Assembly (NCBI GenBank): GCA_028818795.1
Contig: JAPPND010000096.1
Coordinates: forward strand, 1 to 55,175
From: Gammaproteobacteria bacterium
GTDB taxonomy: Bacteria; Pseudomonadota; Gammaproteobacteria; Pseudomonadales; Azotimanducaceae
Direction: 5' to 3'
DNA length: 55,175 nt
The notes beneath the pieces were generated by a model. The model made no database searches. It was given only the letters and a program-made list of their open reading frames with translations, and was not told where the DNA came from. Below, in pieces: positions 15,166-24,397 of the stretch (position 1 is the first letter of the stretch; each line of letters starts with the position of its first letter). Made by a program: the position numbers and the translations under genes.

Positions 15166-16344
15166 TCACACGCCTTTGTACGATCTGTACGCGCGGTAGG
15201 CGATCCGGCACGCATTGGTGAATAGGCGACGGGTCCCCGAGGGTCGCCCGTAGGCGGAAATGAACTCCGCCACATCCAGGTCCTCGATCGCCGCGAGGCT
15301 TCGCTTGAGCCCGACCTCGGCCAGGTGCCGGCTGCGGTCGTCGTCGAGATCCAGGCCGCCGCAGACGATCACCGATGTCAGCAGGGCCGCCAGCGTGTTC
15401 TGCCGGTACATGCGCCAGCACTCGTCGAACGTGAAGTCGGTCGCGCCCGAGCGACAGACGATGTCGTGGTATTCCTCGACGGCCTCGCGTTCGATCTGGC
15501 GTCGAACCGGCGTGGTCAGGTTGCCGGCCAGGAAGTAGCCGACGTCGTAGAGCCCGCAACTCAATCCGCTTACCTGCCAGTCGATGATGGTCACCCCGTC
15601 GTCGCCGTCGTCGCCGAAGAACAGGTTGTCGAGCCGATAGTCGCCGTGGGTGAACGTTCGCGGGCCGGCGCCCAGGGCGGCCATGTGGTCGACGACACCA
15701 AGCCCGAACGCCTCCGCGAGTGGGCGGGTCGTGCTCGAGAAGGCGTCGCCGAAATGCTTGATGGTGCGTACCAAGTTGGCGAGGTAGACCATCTGCACGA
15801 CGGGACTCAGTTTCGGATTGTTCGAATCGTAGGATCCCGATACGGGGCCCTCGTGGATCCGGTTCCAGTGAGCCCCGTGCAGGCGAGCCAACGCCCGGAT
15901 GGCCCGTTTGGCCTGGGCGGGGCTGGCACCGGCGATCTGGTCGGCGACCGCCAGGCCGCGGATGTCCTCGAGGACGAGCACGAACCGGTGGCTCTTCGGT
16001 TCGAAGTCGCCGTAGAGAAGCTTCGGCGTCGAGACGGGGATCCGGGAGGCGAGGGAACGGTAGAAATCGTACTCGCGTCGGTACAGAGCGAGGCGTTTGC
16101 CTAGTCGCCGGTTCTTGCCGTTTACGCTCGGCAACTTGACGATGATGCTCGCCGGCATGGCTGCGTTCGCTTCGGAGTAGTCGAGGTGGCAGCGCATGAC
16201 CTGCCCCATCACGCCCGAGCCCACACCCACTTCTTCAACGCGGATGCCGCTAGGAGGCGTGAGTCCTCCGGCGGCAAGCGCTCGCCGTACCCAGTCGAGG
16301 TCTAACGATATGCCGTCCTTGGGAATTGGCGGAGCGCGTGTCAT
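15166..16344 (-). CDS. Phosphotransferase family protein (APH / EcKL-like)
   Basis: A 392-residue protein with the kinase-like fold of the aminoglycoside phosphotransferase superfamily. Brenner's motif HGDYRLDN is at about residue 232 and the metal-binding IIDWQ at about 251; the N-lobe has an IIVKLPS lysine strand and LVLEDI hinge. Length and sequence style (YRREYDFYRSLA, ARLHGAHW) resemble the ecdysteroid-kinase-like/DUF1679 and acyl-CoA-dehydrogenase-linked phosphotransferases rather than antibiotic-resistance enzymes. It would phosphorylate a small hydroxylated substrate with ATP; the substrate is unknown. It is transcribed away from the GAPDH gene. Confidence 0.8.
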   Translation of the reverse strand: MTRAPPIPKDGISLDLDWVRRALAAGGLTPPSGIRVEEVGVGSGVMGQVMRCHLDYSEANAAMPASIIVKLPSVNGKNRRLGKRLALYRREYDFYRSLASRIPVSTPKLLYGDFEPKSHRFVLVLEDIRGLAVADQIAGASPAQAKRAIRALARLHGAHWNRIHEGPVSGSYDSNNPKLSPVVQMVYLANLVRTIKHFGDAFSSTTRPLAEAFGLGVVDHMAALGAGPRTFTHGDYRLDNLFFGDDGDDGVTIIDWQVSGLSCGLYDVGYFLAGNLTTPVRRQIEREAVEEYHDIVCRSGATDFTFDECWRMYRQNTLAALLTSVIVCGGLDLDDDRSRHLAEVGLKRSLAAIEDLDVAEFISAYGRPSGTRRLFTNACRIAYRAYRSYKGV

Positions 16345-16712
16345 GCGTCTACTCCCGAACTGTGGGTAGGTGCGGCGTCGCGGTAGTCTCAGTGACCGGC
16401 CCGAATTCGCTGCTATTCGCCGCCACGGGGGTGTTGAGGGTTTCGAGGCCTTTCCGGACGACGTGACTCAACCCTCGCCAACCGGCGGGGTGGCCGACGA
16501 GGGGAGGGCGACGCCTTGGCGCTTCAGCCAACTGACCACGCTTGTGCTGCCTGGCGGCCACCCGGCGCGGGAACACCTTCCGGCTCTTGTCATGACATCC
16601 ATGTCCAACGCGTCGGTCGACGTGCCCGATTGTAGCGCCCAGCAAGTTTTCGTTTACATCGGGGCGTCGATGCCGATAATACGCGCCATCCTCTCCACGC
16701 GAAGGAACCGCC
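16345..16712. other. Divergent intergenic region between phosphotransferase and gap
   Basis: The 368 bp between the two divergent genes contain one good promoter candidate for gap (see 16653-16680). An open frame on the minus strand (16349-16726) has no recognisable protein character. I see no repeat or RNA gene here. Confidence 0.4.
16653..16680 (+). promoter_or_regulatory. Sigma-70-type promoter for the GAPDH gene
   Basis: TTTACA (16653-16658) and GATAAT (16675-16680) are each 5/6 matches to consensus and are spaced by 16 bp. The expected start site is about 25 bp before the GTG start codon. Confidence 0.5.
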
Positions 16713-18218
16713 GTGGCCCTACCCAACCTCGAGGACTACTTCCCGGACTGGAAGCAACGCGAGGCGCTGGCCGAGGCGATGATTCCCCTCATCGGCCAGC
16801 TCTACCGCAAGAACGTCGTCGTCTACTGCTACGGGCGTGCGCTGCACAACCGGAGCGTGACGGACATCATGAAGACCCACCGATTCGTGCGCCAGGTCGC
16901 CCAGAACGAGCTGTCCGAATTCGAGAGCTATCCGATTGTCGAAGCGTTGTCGAAGCTCGACCTAGGGCCGTCCCACGCGGATGTGGGCAAGCTGGCGGTG
17001 CGCTTGATGGAACGGCAGCAGCGGGGCGACGACATCACGCCGTTGGAGTTCGTCCGGGAAGCCAGTGCGCATGTCATCGGCCGCCACGTCAAGCCTCTGG
17101 CCAAGGCGCAGGATGTGGTCCTGTTCGGATTCGGGCGAATCGGGCGGTTGCTGGCGCGGCTCTTGATCGAAAAGACCGGCGGCGGCGATCAGCTCGTGCT
17201 GCGCGCGGTGGTGCTGCGACCCGGCAAGGTCGACGACATCGGCAAGCGCGCGGCGCTCTTGCGCCGGGACTCGGTGCATGGCGCCTTCAACGGCACGATC
17301 CGCGTCGACGAGGACAACCAGTCCCTGATCGTGAACGGCAATGTCGTGCGCATGATCTACGAAGACGACCGCTCGAATATCGACTACACGCGTTACGGCA
17401 TCGACAACGCGATCCTGATCGACAACTCCGGGGTGTGGCGAGACGAGGATGGCTTGGGCGAGCACCTGAGGTCGAAGGGCATTGCCCGCGTTCTCTTGAC
17501 GGCGCCGGGCAAGGGCCGCATCAAGAACATCGTCTCGGGCGTGAACTCGCACCAGTTGGACGACGACGATCGGGTTCTGTCCTGCGGGTCGTGCACCACC
17601 AACGCGATCATCCCGGTGCTGAAGGCCGTCAACGACCAATGGGGCATCGTCCACGGACACATCGAAACCGTGCACGCCTACACGCCGGACCAGAATCTCC
17701 ACGACAACTACCACAAGAGCGATCGTCGCGGCCGGGCCGCACCGCTCAACATGGTCATCACGGAAACCGGCGCCTCGAAGGCGGTTGCGAAGCTGCTGCC
17801 GGAACTCGACGGCAAACTTACGGCCAACGCCATCCGCGTGCCCACGCCGAACGTGTCGCTGGCGATATTCGGTCTGACGGTGCGCCGCGAAACCAACCTC
17901 GAGGAGGTCAACGGCTATCTTCGCGACGTTGCCCTGAACTCTTCGCTGCAACGTCAGATCGACTACACGTCGTCGAAGGAACGCGTCTCCAGCGACTACA
18001 TCGGCAACCGCCATGCCTGCAGCATCGATGGCGGTGCCACCATCGTTGCCGGCAACCGTATCATCCTCTACGCCTACTACGACAACGAGTTCGGCTACGC
18101 CTGCCAGGTGATTCGCGTGACCCAGAAGTGGGCCGGCATTCGCTACCCGCTGATCCCGAACGATGTGGCGCGAACCGGTTTCGAGGAGATGAGGACGACC
18201 TCGGTGGCCGCCGGTTGA
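16713..18218 (+). CDS. gap: Glyceraldehyde-3-phosphate dehydrogenase with a long N-terminal extension
   Basis: A 501-residue protein. The NAD(P)-binding GFGRIGR begins at G139, so about 130 residues precede the standard GAPDH core, which is normally near 335 residues. The catalytic cysteine is C294 in SCGSCTTNA and the base is H321 in HAYTPDQ; the phosphate-site and C-terminal YDNEFGY are present. The N-terminal part is helical and charged, and a ~480-residue class with this extension is known in gammaproteobacteria. The second beta-strand (LRAVVLR) lacks the Asp that marks NAD-specific enzymes, so cofactor preference is open. It catalyses the reversible oxidation of glyceraldehyde-3-phosphate to 1,3-bisphosphoglycerate. 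The start is GTG 16713. Confidence 0.9.
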   Translation: MALPNLEDYFPDWKQREALAEAMIPLIGQLYRKNVVVYCYGRALHNRSVTDIMKTHRFVRQVAQNELSEFESYPIVEALSKLDLGPSHADVGKLAVRLMERQQRGDDITPLEFVREASAHVIGRHVKPLAKAQDVVLFGFGRIGRLLARLLIEKTGGGDQLVLRAVVLRPGKVDDIGKRAALLRRDSVHGAFNGTIRVDEDNQSLIVNGNVVRMIYEDDRSNIDYTRYGIDNAILIDNSGVWRDEDGLGEHLRSKGIARVLLTAPGKGRIKNIVSGVNSHQLDDDDRVLSCGSCTTNAIIPVLKAVNDQWGIVHGHIETVHAYTPDQNLHDNYHKSDRRGRAAPLNMVITETGASKAVAKLLPELDGKLTANAIRVPTPNVSLAIFGLTVRRETNLEEVNGYLRDVALNSSLQRQIDYTSSKERVSSDYIGNRHACSIDGGATIVAGNRIILYAYYDNEFGYACQVIRVTQKWAGIRYPLIPNDVARTGFEEMRTTSVAAG

Positions 18219-18277
18219 TCGTCACGTCGTTGACGCTAACTCCAGAATCCCCTCTAAGCCTCTCGGTCGAATAGCCC

Positions 18278-19636
18278 GTGGCTGATTCCGGCGACCGATT
18301 CGCGCGGGTGCTCAAGGCGCGCGCGGTGCTTGCCCTTTCGTTCGGTGCCATGATCGGCTGGAGCTGGGTCTTGATGACCGGCCACTGGGTGGAGAACGCG
18401 GGGAGCGTCGGTACGCTCCTGGCATTTCTCGGGGGTGGCCTGGTGATCGGGTTCATCGGCCTGACCTACGCCGAGTTGGCATCCGCGATGCCGAAGGCGG
18501 GCGGCGAACACGTCTACACCCATGCGGCACTCGGCGCGAACTGGTCATTCGTATGCACATGGGCATTGTTGATGGCCTATGCCACCGTCTGCATCTTCGA
18601 ATCCGTGGCACTGCCGACCGCCGTCGAATACCTGGTTCCAGGCATCCGCCTGGGGACCCTGTGGACCGTCGTCGGTGCGCCGGTGGACATCGGCTTCATA
18701 CTGGTCGGCGTACTCGGTGCCGTCGCCATGACGATCGTGAACTATCTCGGCATCCGCACCGCAGGTCGGGTACAGATGGTGGTGACCGTGGCCATCGTTG
18801 CGGCAGGAGTCGTGCTATTCGCCGGCGCATTCGCCAACGGTTCGATCGAGACCGCCCGGCCCCTGGTGGCAATGCCGGCCGCGGGAATCCTCAGTGTCGT
18901 CATCATGGTCCCGGCAATGCTGGTCGGGTTCGATGTCCTGCCCCAATCTGCGGAAGAGATCGACCTTCCAGCCAAGCGCATCGGTGTCCTGCTCGCCTTT
19001 TCGTTGGTACTCGCGGTGCTCTGGTACGCGGGCGTGTCCTTCGCCGTGGCGAGCGCCATTCCCAATGCCTCCCTGGGCGACGCCAGGATGGCGACCGCGG
19101 ACGCCGCCACGGCGCTTTGGAACCACCGGTTGGCCGGGAGTGCGCTCATCATCGGCGGCATCGGCGGCATTCTGACCAGTTGGAACGCCTTCATCATCGG
19201 CGGTAGTCGCGTCATGTTCGCGCTCGCCGAGTCCGGCGCGCTACCCGCAGCCTTCGCCAAGCTTCACGCGCGCTATCGGACTCCGCACCTGGCCATCGTC
19301 GTACTCGGCGTGTTGTCGTGCATCTCGCCGTTCTTCGGGCGCACGATTCTCGTGTGGCTGATTAACACCGGCAGTCTCGCCGTCGTAATCGCTTACGTGT
19401 TCGTACCCATCGCGTTCCTGGTCCTGCGAAAGACACAGCCGGAATTGCCCCGTCCGTTCAAGATTCGGGCACCCCGGGCGGTGGGCTGGACGGCCATCGT
19501 GCTTGGCATCGCGTTGCTTTGCCTGTACCTGCCCGGCAGCCCATCTGCCTTGGCGTGGCCCTACGAATGGGCCATCGTCGCCGGCTGGGCCGCCGTGGGC
19601 CTGTGGATCTGGTTTCGGCGTGTGCTAGATCGGTAG
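18278..19636 (+). CDS. APC family amino acid/amine permease
   Basis: A 452-residue inner-membrane protein with about 12 hydrophobic helices and the APC (amino acid-polyamine-organocation) N-terminal pattern: a first helix with SFGAMIGWSW, a second helix with GGLVIGFIGLTYAELASAMPKAGGEHVY, which contains the family's YAEL-x-x-x-x-P-x-x-GG signature. The start is GTG 18278. The substrate cannot be read from the sequence. It lies 59 bp after gap on the same strand and may share its transcript, though nothing links their functions. Confidence 0.82.
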   Translation: MADSGDRFARVLKARAVLALSFGAMIGWSWVLMTGHWVENAGSVGTLLAFLGGGLVIGFIGLTYAELASAMPKAGGEHVYTHAALGANWSFVCTWALLMAYATVCIFESVALPTAVEYLVPGIRLGTLWTVVGAPVDIGFILVGVLGAVAMTIVNYLGIRTAGRVQMVVTVAIVAAGVVLFAGAFANGSIETARPLVAMPAAGILSVVIMVPAMLVGFDVLPQSAEEIDLPAKRIGVLLAFSLVLAVLWYAGVSFAVASAIPNASLGDARMATADAATALWNHRLAGSALIIGGIGGILTSWNAFIIGGSRVMFALAESGALPAAFAKLHARYRTPHLAIVVLGVLSCISPFFGRTILVWLINTGSLAVVIAYVFVPIAFLVLRKTQPELPRPFKIRAPRAVGWTAIVLGIALLCLYLPGSPSALAWPYEWAIVAGWAAVGLWIWFRRVLDR

Positions 19637-19716
19637 AGGGCGGTGCGGCCCCACAGGTGGCGGCAGGCGCGTTGCGGGTGATATGTTGGATCGCAGTTCA
19701 CGTTTGGGGAATGTGA

Positions 19717-20271
19717 ATGACCGTATGTGAAGGTCGATGGTGGGGAGCCCGGTTGGGGTGCCTGGTGATTGCCGGGATACTTGGAAGCGGCAACGCTCTC
19801 GCCGAGGAGCAATCGGGGGCCGAGGAGCAAGTCGCGCCCGAGGAGCAGACTGCGCCGGTTCGCGAAAGGCGTGCCGACATCGAGCGGCTGATGAAGGTGA
19901 CCAAGGCTGCGGACATGGGGGCCCAGATGGGTGACCTGATGGCCCAGCAGATCGTGCAGTTGAGCGGCGCGGACACGCCGGAAGCGGTCGCGCGCTGTCG
20001 GGAGATCGCGGCGGAGGTGGTTCGGGAGATCCTCGCCGACAAGGGGCTGATGAAGGAACTCGTACCTGTGTACGAGAAACACTTCTCGCACAAGGAGATC
20101 CGGGAGATGATCGCCTTCTACGAGACGCCGCTTGGCAAGAAGTCGATCGAGGTCATGCCGCGCGTGATGGCGGACAGCATGCGGATCGGGCAGCGCTGGG
20201 CGGCGAGGGTGATGCCGGAGGTTCGCGAGAAGGTGACCAGGCAGATGCGGGAGGAAGGCCTGATCGAATAG
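19717..20271 (+). CDS. DUF2059 periplasmic protein
   Basis: A 184-residue protein with an N-terminal signal peptide (hydrophobic residues 13-27, cleavage after ALA near 29), a short Glu-rich linker with repeated EEQ, and a C-terminal DUF2059 domain (about 110-170) recognised by LVPVYEKHFSHKEI and IAFYETPLGKK. The family is widespread in gammaproteobacteria and of unknown function. No operon partner is evident; about 100 bp separate it from the next gene. Confidence 0.82.
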   Translation: MTVCEGRWWGARLGCLVIAGILGSGNALAEEQSGAEEQVAPEEQTAPVRERRADIERLMKVTKAADMGAQMGDLMAQQIVQLSGADTPEAVARCREIAAEVVREILADKGLMKELVPVYEKHFSHKEIREMIAFYETPLGKKSIEVMPRVMADSMRIGQRWAARVMPEVREKVTRQMREEGLIE

Positions 20272-20376
20272 CGGTCGTCGTCAAACGGCACTGGCCTGTA
20301 ATTCCTGTTTCGGGGGGACGCCGACACCCGTCGAGAAGTGTGACAAACTTCCTCGGACAACGTACCGTTGGTGCCC

Positions 20377-20934
20377 ATGACCGAACTGTCTACCGAACGC
20401 TTGTTGTTGCGTCCGTTCGCCTCGGACGACGTGGATGCCTTGCACACGCTCTGGGCGGACCGAGAAGTTCGGCGCTATCTGTTCGATGGCGAGGTTCCGG
20501 CGAGGGAGCGGGTGGTGGAAACCGTCGAGAACAGCGTCCAGGGGTTCGCGGACGTCGGCTATGGGTTCTTCTCGCTGCGTCGTCGGCAGTCTCCGGCGGC
20601 AATAATCGGATTCTCCGGCTTCCGACCGTTCGACGAGGCCGGTGTTGTTGAGATGCTGTTCGCCGTGGAGCCCTCCCATTGGGGTCGGGGCTATGCCACG
20701 GAGGCTAGTCGGGAGGTGCTGCGCTACGGGTTCGAGCAATGCGGGCTGCGCCGCGTTGTCGCGACCACGGACACGCCGAACCAGCGCTCGGTTCGCGTAT
20801 TGCAGCGGCTCGGTTTGTTTTTCGAGAAGCGTCGCGAGCGGCACGGCCTGGATACGGTCTACTACGCCATGACCGCGGATGAGTTCCGAGCCTCCGATTT
20901 GACCTCCGACCGCACGGTAGGTATTGCGGATTGA
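20377..20934 (+). CDS. GNAT-family N-acetyltransferase (RimJ/RimL type)
   Basis: A 185-residue acetyltransferase from ATG 20377; a TTG three codons earlier is in frame but less likely because family homology starts at TERLLLRPF. The acetyl-CoA site reads HWGRGYATEA (motif A, Q/R-x-x-G-x-A), and the NQRSVRVLQRLG segment is the usual C-terminal alpha/beta turn. These enzymes acetylate ribosomal protein N-termini or small amines; the substrate here is unknown. Confidence 0.85.
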   Translation: MTELSTERLLLRPFASDDVDALHTLWADREVRRYLFDGEVPARERVVETVENSVQGFADVGYGFFSLRRRQSPAAIIGFSGFRPFDEAGVVEMLFAVEPSHWGRGYATEASREVLRYGFEQCGLRRVVATTDTPNQRSVRVLQRLGLFFEKRRERHGLDTVYYAMTADEFRASDLTSDRTVGIAD

Positions 20935-20993
20935 AGGACGTCGGCGAACACCCCGGGCTGTTGCGCGACCGAAGACTCGACACCGGCTAGCAG

Positions 20994-21281
20994 ATGCACA
21001 TTGGACTTCTCGCCCTCGACTTCTATCTGGCGGGCTGTAGTTCGTTGAAGGAGAAGCGCCGACGGCTTGCACGCCTGCGGGGCAAGTTCGGTCGGGTCAC
21101 CAACCTTGCGGTGTGCGAGAGTGCCTTCCAGGACTCGCACAAACGTGCGCGTTGGTCGGTTGTGGCGGTTGCCGGCGACGCGCAGGTCGTGGAACGGTCC
21201 CTGACGGAAGTCGAGCGGTGGGTCGCGCAGTCGGTGGATGCGACCTTGGTGGACATTGACCGCGAGGTGATCGCCACGTGA
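20994..21281 (+). CDS. DUF503 family protein
   Basis: A 95-residue protein beginning MHIGLLALDFYLAG and containing the CSSLKEKRR signature of DUF503, with the C-terminal VDIDREVI strand. Ferredoxin-like folds are reported for the family; its function is unknown. It overlaps the next gene by 4 bp (GTGA), so both are co-translated. Confidence 0.82.
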   Translation: MHIGLLALDFYLAGCSSLKEKRRRLARLRGKFGRVTNLAVCESAFQDSHKRARWSVVAVAGDAQVVERSLTEVERWVAQSVDATLVDIDREVIAT

Positions 21282-21679
21282 GCCTGTATCTGGTCGTGGC
21301 GGCGTTCGTCGTTGTTGCCTTCCTCTGGTTGCGTTCGGCGCGGCGCGCTCGGCTGAATTGGGTTCGGGCCCTCGATCTCGTCGGGCAATGGGATCTAGAC
21401 TCGCCGCTGAACGGTTCAACCGGCGAAGCGCGGTCACTATCACTGTCGGGTGGCCCGCTGGCCGGACCGTACGTGGCTCGCGACGGCGACACGATCTACC
21501 GCGGCACTTGGCGACTCACCGGTGTAACGCTGACGCTGGAACCTGCGGGGGGCCGTGCCGCACAATACGAACTGCGCCTGTTCGACGTGGGTAGGATTGG
21601 AATCGACGGTCCCGGCCGTCAGCGGGAGATCTACGTCAAGCGCGACGACAACGTCATTCCGTTTCGCGCACGGTCCTGA
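21278..21679 (+). CDS. Small membrane-anchored protein of unknown function
   Basis: A 133-residue protein from GTG 21278, overlapping the DUF503 stop. Residues 3-18 form one transmembrane helix followed by a positively charged RSARRAR stretch, so the rest probably faces the cytoplasm. The C-terminal part is beta-rich (repeated strand-turn pattern with GDTIYRGTW). I do not recognise the family. It is 30 bp upstream of uvrC on the same strand. Confidence 0.62.
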   Translation: MSLYLVVAAFVVVAFLWLRSARRARLNWVRALDLVGQWDLDSPLNGSTGEARSLSLSGGPLAGPYVARDGDTIYRGTWRLTGVTLTLEPAGGRAAQYELRLFDVGRIGIDGPGRQREIYVKRDDNVIPFRARS

Positions 21680-21709
21680 GTCGGGCCGGACCCACCACTG
21701 GGGTAGGGC

Positions 21710-23596
21710 ATGTCGGCATTCGACCCGGAACCTTTCCTCGCAAGTCTGACGACGAGACCCGGGGTCTACCGAATGGTCGGTGACGGCGGGGCCGTTCTCT
21801 ATGTCGGCAAGGCCCGAAATCTCAAGGCGCGTGTGACCGCCTATTTCCGTGCATCGGGGCTGACCGCCAAGACGATGGCTCTCGTTGCCAAGGTGCGCGA
21901 CATCCAGGTGACGGTCACCAGTAGCGAGACCGAAGCGTTGCTGCTGGAGCAGAGCCTGATCAAGGCGGAACGGCCGCCGTACAACGTCGTGCTCCGAGAC
22001 GACAAGTCATACCCGTATATCCACTTGACCGAACACGCCTATCCCCGGTTGGCGTTTCATCGTGGCGCCCGGAAAGGGGGGAGGTATTTCGGACCTTTCC
22101 CGAGTGCGGCCGCCGTGCGCGACAGCCTGAACATCCTGCAGAAACTGTTCGGCATCCGTCCCTGCGAGGACGGCTTCTTCAAAAACCGGTCGCGGCCCTG
22201 CCTGCAGTACCAGATCAATCGTTGCAGCGCGCCTTGCGTCGGCTTGATCGATCGCGACCGCTACGCCGACGATGTTCGATTGGCCGTGATGTTCCTGGAG
22301 GGCAAGAGCCAGGATGTGTTGGCCGAGTTCAAGGCCAAGATGGAGACCGCTGCGGACGCGCTGGAATTCGAGCGGGCGGCGAGGTGCCGGGACCAGATCG
22401 ATCACCTGCGCCGGGTGCAGGAGAACCAGTACGTTCACGGTGCCGGCGGTGACGTGGACATATTCGGCATTGCGCCGTCGGACGGTGCCGTACCGGGCCG
22501 GGGAGATGCCAACGGCGCTTCGAGCGCCAAGGCCGCTGCTGGAGGCCGGGGTGCGGCGCAAGTCTGCGTACAGGGGCTGTTCGTACGGGATGGGCGGCTG
22601 TTGGGGCATCGCACCTGGTTCCCGAAGAACGAACTGGCGATGTCCTGCGGCGACATGCTGTTCGCGTTTCTTTCCCAGTACTACCTTGGCGGTGGCGATC
22701 GGGAGATTCCGAAATCCGTGATCGCGTCGGCGCCCATGCGAGACTCGGACCTACTGGCGAGCGCCCTGGCGGCGCAGGCGCGCCGAAAGGTCGAAGTGTC
22801 CAGTCGTGTACGCGGGCAACGCGCGCGTTGGGCGAAGATGGCGGCGGAAAACGCTGAAATCTCCCTGAATGCGCTGGTCGCCGACCGCCAGAACATGATG
22901 TCCAAGTTCGTGGAACTGCAAGGCGCCCTCGACAGCGAGGATCTGCCGAAACGGCTCGAGTGCTTCGACATCAGCCATACCGGTGGCGAGTCCACCGTTG
23001 CGTCCTGCGTGGTGTTCGACACCGAGGGGCCCGTGAAGTCGGACTATCGCCGGTTCAACATCGAGGGCATCGCCCGGGGCGACGACTACGGCGCCATCGA
23101 ACAGACCATCAGCCGCCGCTATTCGCGTCTGGCCCAGGGCGAGGGCATACTGCCCGACGTCGTGGTCATCGATGGCGGGGTGGGACAGGTGAACCGCGCC
23201 GCCGAGGTTCTGGGCAGCCTGCAGTTGGATGACATCGCGCTACTCGGCGTTGCCAAGGGACCGACCCGAAAACCGGGCCTCGAGACCATCGTGCTAGCCG
23301 GGGGCGGCGACTTGGCGCTGCCGCCGAACGGTCCCGCCATGCACCTTCTGCAACAGGTGCGCGACGAGGCCCACCGCTTCGCCATCGCCGGTCACCGTGG
23401 CCGACGTCAGAAACAGAAACGCCGTTCGGTGCTGGACGACATTCCGGGCATTGGGCCACGCCGCAAGCGCGAGTTGCTTGCCCACTTCGGCTCGGTGTCG
23501 TCGATAACGGGGGCAAGTCCCGAAGAAATCTCCAAGGTTCCGGGCATAAGCCTTAAACTGGCAGCGGAGATTCATGGATCGCTGCATGGCCAATAG
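21710..23596 (+). CDS. uvrC: Excinuclease ABC subunit C
   Basis: A 628-residue UvrC of normal size. The GIY-YIG nuclease domain that makes the 3' incision is at about 16-95 (RPGVYRM, VLYVGKARNLKAR). The UVR segment that binds UvrB is at about 203-238. The RNase H-like domain for the 5' incision is around 390-540 and has FDISHTGGE and VVIDGG. Two helix-hairpin-helix motifs close the protein (IPGIGPRRKRELL, VPGISLKLA). A Gly/Ala-rich insertion near 255-285 is not usual. It overlaps pgsA, an arrangement conserved in gammaproteobacteria. Confidence 0.96.
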   Translation: MSAFDPEPFLASLTTRPGVYRMVGDGGAVLYVGKARNLKARVTAYFRASGLTAKTMALVAKVRDIQVTVTSSETEALLLEQSLIKAERPPYNVVLRDDKSYPYIHLTEHAYPRLAFHRGARKGGRYFGPFPSAAAVRDSLNILQKLFGIRPCEDGFFKNRSRPCLQYQINRCSAPCVGLIDRDRYADDVRLAVMFLEGKSQDVLAEFKAKMETAADALEFERAARCRDQIDHLRRVQENQYVHGAGGDVDIFGIAPSDGAVPGRGDANGASSAKAAAGGRGAAQVCVQGLFVRDGRLLGHRTWFPKNELAMSCGDMLFAFLSQYYLGGGDREIPKSVIASAPMRDSDLLASALAAQARRKVEVSSRVRGQRARWAKMAAENAEISLNALVADRQNMMSKFVELQGALDSEDLPKRLECFDISHTGGESTVASCVVFDTEGPVKSDYRRFNIEGIARGDDYGAIEQTISRRYSRLAQGEGILPDVVVIDGGVGQVNRAAEVLGSLQLDDIALLGVAKGPTRKPGLETIVLAGGGDLALPPNGPAMHLLQQVRDEAHRFAIAGHRGRRQKQKRRSVLDDIPGIGPRRKRELLAHFGSVSSITGASPEEISKVPGISLKLAAEIHGSLHGQ

Positions 23597-24170
23597 TCTT
23601 CCCGCGTTGAGCCTGCCGAACATCCTGACGATCAGCCGGATCGCACTGGTGCCGGTTTTCGCGGTCGTGTATGTGGCGACGGACAGCTACCACTGGGTCG
23701 CGGCGCTCTTGTTCGCGGGCGCGGCGTTCACCGACTGGCTCGATGGGTTCCTGGCTCGCAAGCTCGAACAGGTCACGCCATTCGGCGCGTTTCTCGATCC
23801 GGTGGCGGACAAGCTGATCGTCGTGACGGCGTTGGTGCTGTTGATCGGCAGCCATGCGAACCCGTGGATGACGCTGCCAGGAATCATCATCGTGGGCCGG
23901 GAGATCGTCGTCTCGGCGCTGCGCGAGTGGATGGCCGAGATGAACCGCCGCGGCCTGGTGTCGGTTTCCTGGGTCGGGCGCCTCAAGACGATGGTTCAGA
24001 TGGTCGCCATCATCGTGTTGCTGGCCAACCCGCCCGAGATGCGCCCCTGGGCGATCGTCGGCCTCGTGCTGCTCTACGCTGCGGTGTTTCTCACCATCTG
24101 GTCGATGATCACTTACGGCCGCGCCGCATGGCCTACCCTCAGGGACGGCATAGGGAATGGCAACGGCTGA
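23586..24170 (+). CDS. pgsA: CDP-diacylglycerol-glycerol-3-phosphate 3-phosphatidyltransferase
   Basis: A 194-residue inner-membrane enzyme that makes phosphatidylglycerophosphate, the committed step to phosphatidylglycerol. The CDP-alcohol phosphotransferase signature D-G-x2-A-R-x8-G-x3-D-x3-D starts at D53 (DGFLARK) and ends in FLDPVADK. There are about five transmembrane segments. ATG 23586 overlaps uvrC by 11 bp; ATG 23574 is in frame but adds only MDRC. The order uvrC-pgsA-tRNA matches many gammaproteobacteria. Confidence 0.94.
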   Translation: MANSLPALSLPNILTISRIALVPVFAVVYVATDSYHWVAALLFAGAAFTDWLDGFLARKLEQVTPFGAFLDPVADKLIVVTALVLLIGSHANPWMTLPGIIIVGREIVVSALREWMAEMNRRGLVSVSWVGRLKTMVQMVAIIVLLANPPEMRPWAIVGLVLLYAAVFLTIWSMITYGRAAWPTLRDGIGNGNG

Positions 24171-24244
24171 GTTGGGTGCCTGTGTTAGGATGGTGCCCTT
24201 GGGCGCCTACTAGAGTGTCGATGCGACAAGCGGAGGTGTTCGTG

Positions 24245-24318
24245 GGCTGGATGGCAGAGTGGTCATGCAGCGGACTGCAACTCCGTTTACGCCGGTTCGA
24301 TTCCGACTCCAGCCTCCA
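24245..24318 (+). tRNA. tRNA-Cys (GCA)
   Basis: The 74-nt cloverleaf has a 7-bp acceptor stem (GGCTGGA with TCCAGCC), anticodon GCA at 24277-24279 in the loop CTGCAAC, a GGTTCGATTCC T-arm, U73 as discriminator (the cysteine identity base) and an encoded CCA. It sits 75 bp after pgsA, as cysT does in enteric bacteria. Confidence 0.96.
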
Positions 24319-24397
24319 ATCGCGCCGATGACCACCGGCTGTGGTAAGGTTCGCCACTTGGACGGGCCGCGGCCCACAGACGAGTTGGGTTAGGGGT

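Noticed and set aside
16349-16726. Minus-strand frame in the phosphotransferase-gap interval
   Set aside because: Low-complexity, Arg/His-rich translation with no family pattern; overlaps the promoter candidate.
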